Source: Nemertoderma westbladi
Lineage: Eukaryota; Xenacoelomorpha; Nemertodermatida; Nemertodermatidae
Length of the DNA stretch: 64,000 nt
Assembly: GCA_032718475.1 (NCBI GenBank)
Contig: JAUCBJ010007028.1
Location: 167,186-231,185 of the forward strand
Direction: 5' to 3'
Positions 39,302 through 49,220 of this stretch are shown here, one piece after another (position 1 is the stretch's first letter; the number at the start of each line of letters is the position of its first letter). The position numbers and the translations under genes were made by a program. The notes beneath the pieces are model-generated. The model did not search any database. It was not told the origin of the DNA and worked only from the letters and a program-made list of their open reading frames with translations.

Positions 39302-41588
39302 GCGGCTCAGCTGGTCTCGTTTCCCATATCTGGTGTGCGATCAGCTGTTCTGCACCAATTAATATAGAAACATTCCTATAACCTACCTGGTGTCTCGGTA
39401 CTCTGAGCTTGTCAAAATACTCCTGTGCTATGGGACTCATTGGCGGCACCTTACCTAACTGCCTGCCGAATCCCTTCATAGCTAGACACTTAAATCCATC
39501 CAATGGCAAAGCTTTTCGTTCTTGTCGAGTATGTTGGTCTCTCGGAAGTAGGGAATCTAGTTCTACAGATATCCTGTGTCCCTTGAAGTCTCCTACCCCG
39601 TGCATAGACTTCAACTCTATTTGGATCTCCTCAGCGTTCTGGAAGCTAGAAACGGCTCTCGCCACTTCCTCGTCGATATACGACAATGTGGACGCAGTGT
39701 CCAACATCACATATATTTGCTTCGATCCCTTATCTCCAGTGAGTTTCACCGGAATCACGCTAAATATTTCCGACGTTGCCGATGATAAATACGTCCGCAC
39801 GCTGGTCGATGAACTATCCGCGGTGAAACCTTGGCAGGTCACTTCTCTTGCGCTCGATTTGCCATCCTCGTCCGACGAACCTGGTTGGTAACCGTCGTCC
39901 TGGATGCCAGTGAACGTATTCCTCCTAATTGATACGGGTTCTTTGCTCCCCTTCCTGTGAGGATTTCGCTGTAAGTAACGGTCTGTTGGCGTATGGAAAT
40001 CCGCATGTAGCAACTTGTGATGTAGTCTGCCGCATTCCATGCATCTGTCCTTGCTGTTCGGGCACTGCCGCCGTACATGACCTGGCGCAAGACAAGCCCA
40101 ACAGGTGTCCAATGTCCGCACTTGAACTCTTCTCTGTTCCGAATTTAATTCTTTGAACCGTCTGCAACTATCCAACTTATGGTCGTCAGATCTTACCTCC
40201 TTTAGTAAGCAGAATTGGCAACCTACAAATCCATCCGGCAACTCCTGTTGCTTTATCCTAGGTCTATCTAACCGCTCACCTGACCATACTCGCGAGTCTG
40301 ATCTGAAGGCTGGGGTGCTCGAATTATATCTGTCTACTGAGTTAAATGTCACAGTGGTCCTGTCATCGTCAAAACTTACCATAGACTTACTGGTAACAGG
40401 TTTAGACTCTCTCATATTCTCCTCTGAGAAGTTTGATTTCATTTCTGCTACTGCGTCTGTGGCTATCATGTCATGAATGTGCTGAAGTATCAATACTTTA
40501 CCTTGGCCCTCCAACTTATTCTCTAATTTGCACCATTTATGTCTGTAACGCATGTTTAAACGTCTTATTACGCTTTTCAAAACTTCGGCGTGATCACCAT
40601 GATGAGGTAGATTCACCGTCCTCAAGATGTCCAATGCGTTCGAAATAGCGTTCGCTAAGTTCAACAGCTCTAACGGAGTTGTAATCCTTCCGCCCTTATC
40701 CAAGTCTTCCACTATCGACTGTGCCATCTTGGTTTTATTCCCGTAGATGTCGCTAAGCGTCTTCATTGCTAACTCGAATGCTCTTTCATCGCCAACGAAG
40801 TTGTCAGCAATGGCTCTAGGTTCTTGATGGAGCATCTGAAGCAAATAGTTGAACTTCTCGTTGGGAGTAAAGGTGCTGCTGGTTAACTGCTCGTCGACAT
40901 AGGTTTTAAAAGTCCTCCAGTGCTTGTGGTTACCCATAAACTTCTGGGGTTGTTGCGTTGGCAGTCCTTGCCTAGCAGCAAACTTACCTATGTCCCTAAG
41001 GGTTGCGTCGTTCCGGGTTAACAAATGGTTTAGTTCCGCAGGGTTGTTAAGTCTGGTCCTTTCCCGGTGGTTCAAACTTACCTGCTCCGCGTCCGTCCTT
41101 CTTTCCTTATAGTTTCGGGACTTCTGACGTCTCATTTCTTCCTCTTCATCGCTTGATTCGGTGTCAGTCCTTAGCGCTCGCGATGGTTTGCGCGCCGAGG
41201 CCCTGACCCAAGCCTCCTCAATAAATTTCTTGGCTGAGTTTTCGAAATTGGGATTATGGATATTCGGGACAGGCGTCCTTACCTGAGGTCTATGTGGTAT
41301 AGTCTCCTCTGATATGCGTACTCGTTGACTAGGTTGGACTTTGTCTAACTCAGGCCTGCTAAGATTAGAATTACTTCTTACCTGGGCTGCTTCCTTTAAT
41401 CGTAGGTTGCTAAGCATGTCCGTTATAGGTTGGATGTGCGGCGATATAGCTTGCGCTAAACTAGCACTCAACTCATCCCTCGTAATAAATTCCTGGCTAG
41501 GGTTCTGTTGCATAGTCGGCTCTATCTGAGTAACCCGCTGTCTCTCATATGATCCCTCTTCCGGTTTAACCCGGAAGTTCTCCGTCAA
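39231..41588 (-). CDS. Inner BEL/Pao gag (capsid, nucleocapsid) and protease
   Basis: 785 codons in one frame. A DUF1759-like gag domain begins QKFMGNHKHWRTFKTYVDE, with TLSDIYGNKTKMAQSIVEDL. The nucleocapsid region has CQFCLLKEVRSDDHKLDSC, CWACLAPGHVRRQC and CMECGRLHHKLLH. The protease shows VMLDTASTLSYIDEEVA (D-T-A rather than the usual D-S/T-G), a possible weakness. Ends in the region where pol begins in another frame. The first codon is TTG, so this ORF was expressed by frameshift or as part of a longer gag. Confidence 0.9.
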   Translation of the reverse strand: MTENFRVKPEEGSYERQRVTQIEPTMQQNPSQEFITRDELSASLAQAISPHIQPITDMLSNLRLKEAAQVRSNSNLSRPELDKVQPSQRVRISEETIPHRPQVRTPVPNIHNPNFENSAKKFIEEAWVRASARKPSRALRTDTESSDEEEEMRRQKSRNYKERRTDAEQVSLNHRERTRLNNPAELNHLLTRNDATLRDIGKFAARQGLPTQQPQKFMGNHKHWRTFKTYVDEQLTSSTFTPNEKFNYLLQMLHQEPRAIADNFVGDERAFELAMKTLSDIYGNKTKMAQSIVEDLDKGGRITTPLELLNLANAISNALDILRTVNLPHHGDHAEVLKSVIRRLNMRYRHKWCKLENKLEGQGKVLILQHIHDMIATDAVAEMKSNFSEENMRESKPVTSKSMVSFDDDRTTVTFNSVDRYNSSTPAFRSDSRVWSGERLDRPRIKQQELPDGFVGCQFCLLKEVRSDDHKLDSCRRFKELNSEQRRVQVRTLDTCWACLAPGHVRRQCPNSKDRCMECGRLHHKLLHADFHTPTDRYLQRNPHRKGSKEPVSIRRNTFTGIQDDGYQPGSSDEDGKSSAREVTCQGFTADSSSTSVRTYLSSATSEIFSVIPVKLTGDKGSKQIYVMLDTASTLSYIDEEVARAVSSFQNAEEIQIELKSMHGVGDFKGHRISVELDSLLPRDQHTRQERKALPLDGFKCLAMKGFGRQLGKVPPMSPIAQEYFDKLRVPRHQVGYRNVSILIGAEQLIAHQIWETRPAEPHVNGPHAHRTDHTRLVYKSTHVL

Positions 41589-42560
41589 ACTGGGTCGGCG
41601 CTCCGGTCGTGTATTCCAAACCCGCGGGTTCGGTTCGCCAAATACTCGGCCCGTCGAGTTTCTCCTCTAAATTCTTCGTTGTCGCGTTCGGTGTATAGTG
41701 GTGCGGTGTTCCGATGACGTGGATCCTGGGCGATGGGTGAAGCACTAATACCAACTGGCGTGCGATATGTAGAGAACGGTTTAGCGATCCGTGTACTCGT
41801 AATAGCTGGACCGGGTATAGGAATTCTGGTCGTCGTCGACTCGCATATGGTCGGAGTTCTCGCTTCCTGTTCAGCCATCTGCAGTGCGAACAGTTCTCGC
41901 AACTCTGTCCCTACACTCGCCCCACATTCTTCGATCATTCGCATCCCCTTCTCAGCGATTTCGTTCGCCTTCCTAGTCCGTTCTTCGCTCTCTAAACTTA
42001 ATCTCGCACTTTCCAACTGCACCAGTTTACGTTCTTCTTCTTCCCTCGCTCGTCTCGCTGCGCTCTCTTCTTCCACTCGCTCCTTTTCTTCATACAATGC
42101 GCGTCTTCTTTTCTCAATCTCGAGTTCGCGTTCCTTACGTTCGCGTTCGAGTTGAAGCTCGCATTCCTTCTGTTCACGTTCGAGTTTCTTGCGTTTGCGT
42201 TCAGCTTGGAGTTCGCATTTCTTCACTTCCTGTTCGCGTTCGAGTTGGAGTTCGCGTTTCTTTGCTTCCCGTTCGCGTTCAAGTTGGAGTTCGCGTTCTC
42301 TCTGTTCGCGTTCGAGTTCCTCGCGTTGGCGCTCGGGTTGGAGTTTGCATTCCTTTTGCTCGCGTTCCGCTCGCTCGCGCTTACTTATCTCTTCCAACTC
42401 TCGTAACTCCGCGTCCAACCTACGTGTGCGCTCCCGTTCCCGCTCGGCTTCCTTCCGTGCTTCCGATGCATGCAAAACTTCCGCCTGTTGTTCATCCAGT
42501 CGGCGTCTTCTCTCCTCCGCCGAGTTGCGAGAAACAAGGGATCGAGCACATATAACTTTC
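41585..42560 (-). pseudogene. Inner gag coiled-coil region
   Basis: About 300 codons dominated by ERE/KKRELQLERE repeats forming a very long charged coiled coil, then a Pro/Thr/Arg linker ending with palindrome 7 (ANRTRGFG). The outer element has an analogous A/E/K-rich coiled coil in the same place. It shares its frame with the upstream gag segment across a TGA at 42563. Confidence 0.75.
41617..41632. repeat. Dispersed palindrome 7 (CAAACC-CGCG-GGTTCG)
   Basis: One mismatch in the arm; at the junction of two gag frames. Confidence 0.85.
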
Positions 42561-42562
42561 CC

Positions 42563-43262
42563 TCACGCGTGACTAACCTGGGAATCACCGCTGTCTCTGG
42601 ATGCATCGTCGGGTGGAGTCAACGTCCTCTGTTGAATGTTCTCCGTCGTCGGTAGCACCTGGCCTGGTACCACCACTCCACTCTGCATCAGCCAGCTAAT
42701 AACTTCCCTCTGATAACGGCGCTCTTCCTTATCTTGGATCTCTTCCCGCTCCACTAAGTCTCTTAACTCTACGTCACTCACCTGAGTCGCCTGCAATTGT
42801 GATGCCCATAGCAGCCAGTTCTCCGTCCTAACTCGCCGAAGTCGCTCTGATAACGCGCGGTGCTCCAACAGGGCTGCCAAAACCCTATCATAAACCCTCG
42901 TCGCCACGTCGCTCGACTGAGACTCTACTGCCTTCTTCGCTAGGACTGCAAGCTCCTCCGTCTGCTTGAATAACGCTGAGTTATATCCTCTTCTAATCTC
43001 TACTAACTCTACCCTCCCGATGTTCGCTGAATCAGCTAACATCTTCCTTACCTTGTCCATCGTCCGAGTTATATGTCCAGCGTGCGTGTGAAGTTTCTTC
43101 TTTATCGCAATGTCTAGTTCTCTCTCGCTTACCTGACTTACACTTGGTGGACTTGAAGGATTATTTCGGGAACTACGGGTACTCCTTACAGCCGTTGGGA
43201 CCACGGCACTTACCATACCCACAGGTCTGGAAACCGGGCTCGGGCTCTCGCTTCTGCTACAC
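42563..43262 (-). pseudogene. Inner gag N-terminal helical region
   Basis: About 230 codons: a Ser/Pro-rich start with palindrome 8 (SRPVGM), then an alpha-helical segment (KKKLHTHAGHITRTMDKVRK, ALLEHRALSERLRRVRTENW). No catalytic motif. The frame differs by one base from the upstream acidic ORF. Confidence 0.65.
43214..43229. repeat. Dispersed palindrome 8 (CATACC-CACA-GGTCTG)
   Basis: Most degenerate copy; still CC-prefixed with a CRCR centre. Confidence 0.7.
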
Positions 43263-43526
43263 TACCCTCCCTTCACTCACCTCTGTCCGGGCTGCTGTGC
43301 GGTCCTTCCTTACGGTAGTGGTAGGGGATCCTAATAATATTACTTGAGGTTGTTGTTCTTCCTCACTGGTCACTGTCTCGTCCTCCTGTTTGCTTACGTC
43401 AGCGTCGCTCGCTGCGTCGTCATAGTCGGCATTGTCGTCAACAGTAATATTTACGCTATCGTCAGTCGGCGGTCCAGCCGCCGTCTCATAGCTGTCCTCT
43501 AGTGCCTCCTTGTCTGAGGCACTCAT
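43257..43526 (-). CDS. Inner element first ORF: acidic gag N-terminus
   Basis: 89 codons from an ATG (MSASDKEALEDSYETAAG), very Asp/Glu-rich. The outer family's gag also begins MSD.... The frame ends shortly after a GAGGTGAGT word (sense), a consensus splice donor, so an intron or a mutation could explain the switch to the next gag frame. Confidence 0.6.
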   Translation of the reverse strand: MSASDKEALEDSYETAAGPPTDDSVNITVDDNADYDDAASDADVSKQEDETVTSEEEQQPQVILLGSPTTTVRKDRTAARTEVSEGRVV

Positions 43527-44618
43527 AGTCTAAATAATGTTTGCCTTCCGGCAAAAATCTCGCAAAATTTCGAGATATAATTATAATTTAACCAAAAATA
43601 CGGTCAAATTATTTGTCTAATAATCAGTTGGTCCAAAATGTCAAATAAATTCGCAATGCAATATTGTGAATTTAATGGGTTATATAGTTATAGCAAATAC
43701 TAGCACAATATTTAAACAAAAATATTATTATATAGCTACTATAGCAATTAAATACCGGTATGACACAAAATAACTTTTGAATCTAATACAAAATATTCAA
43801 AATAAACTTGCCACCCGAATATTTCTAATTTTACATATATAGCTCTAATCAACGTAATTTTAATTTCAAATATTATATGTATCCACTAACGCGTGGCTAC
43901 ATCTTCGGGTTGCGACTCTCTCTAACTCTCTCTCTAACTTGAGCGATTCAAAAAACCATGGCCGGCTAAACCTAAATATCCTAACTAATAAATTGAGTTC
44001 AGCTTCGCAGTTAAACAACCGATAATATTTTACTGCTTCCACAAACACAATGGTGCCAACAGAACAACCAACCTTGTTTGCTGTGAGATTCCACGTCCGC
44101 GTCCAAAGTTTCAGTTCCTTCGCTGATTGCAAACCGAACCCGCAGACCCACACGAACCCCAAACTTAGAAGCTCCGTCTTGCCATGTATCTCCAGATGGT
44201 ATAAAATAACTAAGCGGTTACCTAACATACCGGTACAAAACTCTAGAATTTTACAAATAATTTTGACCAAAACTGAATTCTCGCAAACCTAGCTAAAATT
44301 TTCAAAAAACTTACTAATTACAGTTTGCCCTAAGGCCTAAGGAACTGCTGTATTCGCAATTAGTAAAAACGCAATACCGTACATCCACTGTACGCAGTAC
44401 AGTAAGTAAAACAGTACACCAACCTAACAGCGTAATTGATACTGTGTGTGGTACGGCAAAACAAATGTCCCTTCTACCGTACGCAGTAACAGCAATCAGC
44501 CTAATGTACTACTGTACTATTGTATGCAACCAGTGAATACAGTAATCTAAACTAATCAGCCTAAGAATACTCTATTTACTGTACGCTACAGCCTACAGCA
44601 AACAAAAACACGTATTAC
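43527..44618. other. Inner element 5' leader
   Basis: AT-rich, mostly non-coding. A minus-strand frame at 43866-44270 (VWVCGFGLQSAKELKLW) has no recognisable domain. No TGG-starting primer-binding site is visible immediately after the LTR. Confidence 0.6.
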
Positions 44619-46830
44619 TGATAAACAACCGCGACACCTATACTAACAGCAGAACTGTTGAACAGACAAATACCCGTATACTTCTCTGCCAACCTAATGA
44701 GCTCTCGCCTAACCAAAAAGACACAAAGACTGCCCTACTGTTAAGTAAAGGGGATCAGGAGCGTGCTATTACTAAATGTAGGGCTGCTAAATACAATACC
44801 GCTACTTACCGTTAGATGGCGCTAATCTGCCATCCGCTAATATATTTCACTAAATTTACACGGCTCCTGCAAAATCGCTTGTTCCTTTCTCTACCGATCG
44901 CTCGATAGAGAGCTAACTGTTCGAATTTATGAGCCACGCGGGAATAACCAAAACAATAAACCTGAGTCGGCTCCCTAAGCTTACTTAAGACGAGTGCGAG
45001 AGGCTTTGCACTCAGAGTATTCTTACGCCTAATTTTATCACTATCGAAGCACGCTATTGCCTACGCCTTTTCTAATCGCGAATACGGGGGGTTCCCTAAC
45101 AGAATGTATGAATGCGAGAATATTTAAATAATCAAAATGATACAGTAATTTGTCTCTAAGTGGATAATACAGCTCTGGGTCTAAACTTGCCTGCAGCTGG
45201 CTTTAGGCCAGCAAATTACTAGTGTGTTGTGCGTACTGAATAATGCGATCTAGCTTATTGCCCGCTAATGCAAATAACCGCTTAGCGTGAATAGTTTACA
45301 GTACCCTAATTATTACTTTAGCTATTCTCCGCTATGCTGCGTACTAATTCTTAATTTTACTAATCAATTACAGTCACAAATATGTAACAGCGTACTAATT
45401 ACTAAGAGTTCCAGAATGCGTAATTCTAATTTATTACACAACAGGTTTCGCTAGTAATAGCCTAAAATGCCGTATTACTTTGACCTAATCAGTGATTAAT
45501 TGTTGTAACTAAGAAATTGAAATCAATCAAAGAGAAAGGCGCCTACCTAAGCATTCGTAATCATAGGCACACTTCAGTAACACACCAATCAGCGTCAGCA
45601 ATCACAGCTCGCAATTATGCAGTTAACTACTGTGTAGCCCACAGTTGTGCGATTCACTCTTCGTACTCCACACTTCACTCTGTAATACGTGCAGGCCTCT
45701 CCCGGGTACATCTAGGCTTCCTAACCAACCCGATTCCTGCCCCCCTAATACTAAATAGAGACGAAACCTGGATCATCAGCCCCCTAATTACTGTACCGGC
45801 GAATGGTCTGCATGCTACAGTGCGAAACGCCCGACCGCAACGGTGACCCCCCGCCAGCGTTGCCCGCCTTTGAATCCTCCGCTCTCCCTTAGTCGCCCAA
45901 CCCCCCGATGCGCCCACCGCCTACCGGCACCTTAGCCCTTCATTTATTTGAATAGCTACCGTAGCGGCGCATGCAAAATCACAAAAGTCTGACAGTCTCA
46001 GAAAATCCCTTAGGATTATTGCGTAGAAATGAATCACATAGAACCATTAACAAAAGAGGTAGAAATCATAGTTCCGATTGTAATTAGCAGTAATCGACAG
46101 GATTGATTGAGAAACGCAATTGAGAATAGTAGCACTAACTAATCATTTCAAGAAATTAATCAAAAAATAGCAAATTGCAGAATTACGCAAAATTATACTT
46201 CTAACTTAATGGTACGTAACAGATAGCAAAAATGGATTGAGTTGGAAGGTGGTGGTGGAACTACAGCTCTACCGGCAAACTGCCAATTTATAGGTGATCC
46301 GAGTGGGGTGATGCAATAAGGGTGACGCAATCGCTCTCCTATTGGCTCTCCAGTCCGCGCTAGCATTAGACCAACCTGGAAGCAGTTAGTCCAATAAGAA
46401 GGCCGGATTTTAGCCCTATTGCTTCTCAAACCCTCAAATTATTACCATATATGGTAATGGATCATGTCCCTGGCTGCGGAATGGTCAGGATAGCGTCCCT
46501 ATATGCTAGCCCTATCGAAGCTAATAACAGCAAGCACATATCCAGGGTCCAACTGAACTCGCTACCCTGGAACTATCTACCTATATCTTAATACAAAATT
46601 ACGTAGGTAGGGCTACATACTATACAAAATGGATGAATTCAAAATATATGGGCGTTTCAATTTCCATATCTAAATATCACTGCGCTATTATGCCTTATCT
46701 AAAATATTATACTGCACAACGGACTAATATTGCGTACAGTATAACGGACTAATATATTATACTGCATAATGGACCAATATATTATACTGTATAATGGCTA
46801 ATAATGTGTACAGCGCCATATACCGTAACA
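44619..46830 (-). repeat. 5' LTR of the inner BEL/Pao element
   Basis: 2212 bp with the same termini as the 3' LTR. The extra length is a 696 bp segment at 45518-46213. Otherwise colinear and about 98% identical by eye. Confidence 0.95.
45518..46213. repeat. 696 bp segment present only in the 5' LTR
   Basis: Begins TGAAATCAATCAAAG and ends CTAACTTAATGGT between AAGAAAT and ACGTAAC, which are contiguous in the other LTR. No terminal inverted repeat or target duplication over 2 bp was seen. It could be an insertion here or a deletion in the partner LTR. Confidence 0.8.
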
Positions 46831-46835
46831 GACGG
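46831..46835. repeat. Target-site duplication GACGG (right)
   Basis: Matches 28766-28770. Confidence 0.93.
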
Positions 46836-47150
46836 GATAACAACTGCATAAGTTGCCAAGTTTGCCGGCAGTATTCGTCTCCGTCTATGATTTCCGATCG
46901 TGGGAGCATGGCTACAGGTTTTTCCAGTAGGAAGTGCGCGGGTGTTAGCGCTTCCAGGGAATCGGGACTCGATGAGACTGGCATAAGCGGTCTCTCGTTG
47001 AGATAGGCAGCGATTTCCTCCATTAACGTCCGCAAAAGTTTGTCGGTGAGATACGCGCGGCACGGCACTATAAAGTGAAATGCGGTCTTCACACTCCTGA
47101 TTAATCTCTCCCAACTTCCTCCCCACCAAGGGGCGTCGGCAGCTTGAAGG
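46836..47150 (-). pseudogene. Outer integrase, post-catalytic part up to the inner insertion
   Basis: Reads GGSWERLIRSVKTAFHF, YLNERPLMPVSSSPDSLEAL, TPAHFLLEKPVAMLPR and YCRQTWQLMQLLSR, where the inner element interrupts. The reading continues at 28765 downward. A frameshift near 47120-47150 separates it from the core. Confidence 0.9.
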
Positions 47151-48018
47151 TCCAGCTAGACGCTGTTACCCTTAGCTGATCGTCCACCTGTCTTTGGTTC
47201 CAATCTTTGATGTAAGCCTTGATTTCATTGTTGGCACCAATGAAGTTCGTTCCCTTATCAGATTTCATCGTGTTACTAGTTCCAAAGCGAGCGATCTGTC
47301 TGCGTAAGCTCAACATGAAGCTATTGGTAGATAAATCGTTCACCATATCGAGATGGATAGCTCTACAAGTCATGCAGACAAAGATGACACCCCATCTCTT
47401 GACTATAATCCTAGCACGATATACTTCAATAGGGCCAAATAAATCCACACCGGTATTAGTAAAGGGTGGTTCATAGAAGCTTACTCGTTCCCTAGGTAAT
47501 TCTGCCTCTCGCTGTTTTAAAGGCCTACTGAATGCTTTCCTACAGGGTATGCAGTTCCTAAGAACTTGATTCAGAGCTCTACGGGGTTTATAAAAATAAT
47601 AGCGAGTTCGAATTTTGCTAAGAACTCGTTCTCTACCAGCATGATAAAGTTTACTGTGAACATCTACAATCATCTTGATTTGTATTTCAAGATTTCGAAT
47701 GAGTATGGGAAACTTAGTGTCAAAGGATAATGGAGCATTAGTGAGTCTTCCTCCAACACGTATTAACCCATCTATCATTGTGCTAGAGAAACGATCCCTT
47801 AAGCGCATCTGTGGATTTCTCAACAACAGGAAATACAGGAAATACAGGAAATACAGTATCTGCTTATTGGTTTCTTCATGCTCCTGGTAACTGATCTTCT
47901 CCTTCAGAAACCTGTCGGATATCTTGTATTTGGGTAGATCTTTAACAACATGGACCTGCGTAAATGTCAGTGGAGCAGTATCACTAGTGGTCTTCGTCCT
48001 GGAGTAGTGATGATGAAA
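47101..48018 (-). pseudogene. Outer BEL/Pao integrase, zinc domain and catalytic core
   Basis: Starts after RNase H; contains DRFSSTMIDGLIRVGGRL, an HHCC zinc domain (HSKLYHAGRERVL...CIPCRKA), YEPPFTNTGVDLFGPI, AIHLDMVNDLST and MKSDKGTNFIGANNEI. A 10 bp triplicate (GGAAATACAG at 47829-47860) near the upstream end reads LYFLYFLYF and is probably a local expansion. Confidence 0.9.
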
Positions 48019-48021
48019 ACA

Positions 48022-48687
48022 TCACTTTAAATATGTAACGGCCTTACAGAGCCGATTCCAGGAACTATAGTGATGTATCGCTCTCTGCAGCAGGGGTGAG
48101 AGTCCTTGCGAGACGTTTGGCGTTCCAGATTTCCAATCTCTCTCTCTGATTTCCACAACAGACTTATTTGTGGCGGGGGATTGTGGATCCAAAGCGTCGT
48201 CTCCAGAAGTGTGTAGTACCGACAGATCTATCACAGGTTTAAATAACTTCGATTTACTCACCCGGGTTTTAGGTTTGACTTTCTCCGCTCCCTTGGCTTG
48301 TCTAATCTCCACCGTAGTAAGGTGAGGAGGCCATTCATCCTCTTCCTGGCTCAGGAAGTCGGGTCCACCCAACCAGTCTGGAGTATCTATCAGTTCCTGT
48401 GGAGTTGCTCCCCTGGAGGCGATGTCGGCTGGATTAATCGTACCAGGGCAATGTCTCCATTGATCTATCTTCGTGCGACTAAGAATAATGGCTACTCTGT
48501 TGGTAACAAAGACGCTGAACTGACAGACTTCATTGGTTATATACTCCAACACGAGTAAAGCATCGGTCCAATAAACAGTTTTCTCCAGTGGATAATCGAT
48601 CTGTTCTGTTACATTCCGGCCGATGGCTGTAGCGTATAGAGCCGCTTTTAACTCCGCTTGAGGAACCTTCAACTTGTTGTTAATCAA
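48022..48687 (-). pseudogene. Outer BEL/Pao RNase H C-terminal part and linker
   Basis: LKVPQAELKAALYATAIGRN, VYWTDALLVLEYI, RHCPGTINPADIASRGATPQ, then a linker toward integrase. One-base frame difference from the upstream RT ORF near 48685. Confidence 0.9.
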
Positions 48688-49220
48688 GCCTTAGAGGTAA
48701 CCAAGGCGACTTTGATTCCATCCAGAGTTTCAACTCTCAGGTATGATACTATACCTATTCCCATATCGCTGGCGTCTCCAAACACATGGAGTTGATAGGA
48801 ATACGTAGGGAGAACATGACCAAAATATGAACGTGAAATTATAAAGTTCTCGATTGATGGTAGAGAATCTTCCCATTTCATCCACTTCTTTAATAGTTCT
48901 CCCTTAAGTGGATCGTCCCATGAGTGGTTTTCGAGCCACATTTGTTGTACTAAACTCCGAGCAATCAATATAACTGGGCTAATAAATCCCAATGGATCGA
49001 AATAAGTGCTCAGGATACTTAAACAAATCCGTTTAGTCCGAACTGGATTATCTCGCTGTTTTAGCTGAAAAAACAGGATATCTCTCTCTCTGTCCCATTT
49101 CAAACCAAGCGTCTTGGTTTCTAGAAGATCATCCTTGATCAGGTCTAGATCCTTTGCTCCTCGGTCTTCTACCGGAATCGATTCCAGAAACTCACGGGAG
49201 TTGCTGGTGAATTTAGTCAA
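48684..49220 (-). pseudogene. Outer BEL/Pao RT thumb and RNase H start
   Basis: LTKFTSNSREFLESIPVEDR, TKTLGLKWDRERDILFF, LSILSTYFDPLGFISPVILI and LHVFGDASDMGIGIVSYL. Same frame as the preceding ORF, separated by an in-frame TGA. Confidence 0.92.

Larger units (their letters stand above)
28771..46830 (-). mobile_element. Inner BEL/Pao retrotransposon with accessory cassette (18 kb)
   Basis: Two LTRs in direct orientation begin TGATAAACAACC and end CCGTAACA on the plus strand (TG...CA), flanked by GACGG on both sides. Sense is the minus strand: 5' LTR, 1.1 kb leader, gag, protease, RT/RNase H, integrase, spacer, genes X and Y, spacer, 3' LTR. It sits inside the outer element's integrase. At 18 kb it is long for BEL/Pao, because of the long LTRs, the coiled-coil gag and the extra 3.5 kb cassette. 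pol has three in-frame stops and a frameshift, so this copy is inactive. Confidence 0.93.

Noticed and set aside
41733-42655. Long plus-strand Ser/Arg- and Phe/Val-rich frames opposite the inner gag
   Set aside because: They are reverse-strand shadows of the Glu/Arg-rich coiled-coil repeat.
30607-43229. The dispersed palindromes as a CRISPR or tandem repeat
   Set aside because: Spacing is irregular and over 1 kb, with genes between copies.
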